Shown one piece after another: positions 12,932 through 13,154 of a stretch of 13,154 nt of DNA. Numbering within the stretch: position 1 is the first letter of the stretch; every line of letters starts with the position of its first letter. The translations under genes were made by a program, and so were the position numbers. The DNA is from CAZYWA01 sp964650975 [NCBI: uncultured bacterium] (GTDB lineage: Bacteria > JADJOY01): NCBI GenBank assembly GCA_964650975.1, contig CAZYWA010000195.1, positions 1 through 13,154 on the forward strand, written 5' to 3'. The notes below the pieces were generated by a model. That model was not told where the DNA came from. It saw only the letters and a list, made by a program, of their open reading frames with translations, and did not search any database.

Positions 12932-13154
12932 GCGGGCGTCGAGGTGCGCGCGGATGCGCGCGGCAGGGTCGCTGGCTGGCGCGCTCTCACCGTCGCCAGG
13001 GTGGTTAAGCGGGCTGCGCTGGCGGCCGGGCTCGACCCGAATCGGCTCTCAGGGCACTCGCTCCGCCTGGGATTCGTCACCACAGCGGCACGACGCGGTT
13101 GCTCGGAGCGGTCGATCGCCAACCAGCCCGGACACCGGTCGATGCTGGTGCTGC
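12932..13154 (+). pseudogene. Tyrosine recombinase C-terminal fragment, copy 5 (cut by window end)
   Basis: In one frame it reads DARGRVAGWRALTVARVV, KRAALAAGLDPNRLSGHSLR, LGFVTTAARRGCSERSIANQ, PGHRSMLVL up to the last base. H-S-L-R (His codon 13055-13057) and the second His box (with Pro for Thr, NQPGH) are intact. The catalytic tyrosine would lie just past the edge. The frame has no stop upstream for at least 100 bp, but nothing there resembles an integrase N-terminal domain, so the copy looks 5'-truncated like the others. It is the best conserved copy besides copy 1. Confidence 0.75.

Overview
This is a GC-rich, Gram-negative-like accessory region. Lipoprotein signal peptides, small cysteine-rich lipoproteins, a secreted protein with a DGFESG motif, and DUF6714 and DUF2061 proteins would fit an uncultured delta-proteobacterial lineage such as Myxococcota. 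The taxonomy is inference only. No rRNA, tRNA, CRISPR array or core metabolic gene was seen.

Positions 1-2010 look like a degenerate integron gene-cassette array. Two attC-like sites (670-762 and 1309-1401) and a half site (1957-2008) separate small genes that all read on the plus strand. These are a decayed fragment resembling EF-Tu domain III, a cysteine-rich lipoprotein (829-1254) and a DUF6714 protein (1432-1941). The sites share the classical attC layout, including two extrahelical bases at the expected places. The outer repeat at the 3' end of each cassette is complementary to the core site at its 5' end, as the integron model predicts.

From about 2007 to the window end, every boundary between unrelated gene blocks carries a fragment of the catalytic C-terminus of one tyrosine-recombinase family (not IntI-like), always on the plus strand: 2007-2282, 4676-4875, 8662-8776 plus 9168-9331, 11039-11255, and 12932 to the edge. 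The fragments are truncated at the 5' side at different points. Most are damaged by a stop at the catalytic tyrosine, a frameshift, a lost histidine or an insertion. They differ mostly at third codon positions, which suggests they descend from separate functional integrases.

The blocks between the fragments carry mainly envelope or secreted proteins. In order they are a beta-propeller lipoprotein (2496-4628); a clan GH-A glycoside-hydrolase-like exported protein convergent with a large secreted propeller/IPT protein (5104-6069 and 6082-8568); a second propeller lipoprotein (9555-10943, minus); and a minus-strand group with a DUF2061 membrane protein, a cysteine-rich lipoprotein and a small three-helix membrane protein.

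The most notable signal is the combination of attC-type cassettes with an array of modules punctuated by integrase 3' ends. The two meet at a direct junction near 2005-2010, where half an attC is fused to an integrase fragment. No complete recombinase is visible, so whether the array is still mobile cannot be decided from this window.
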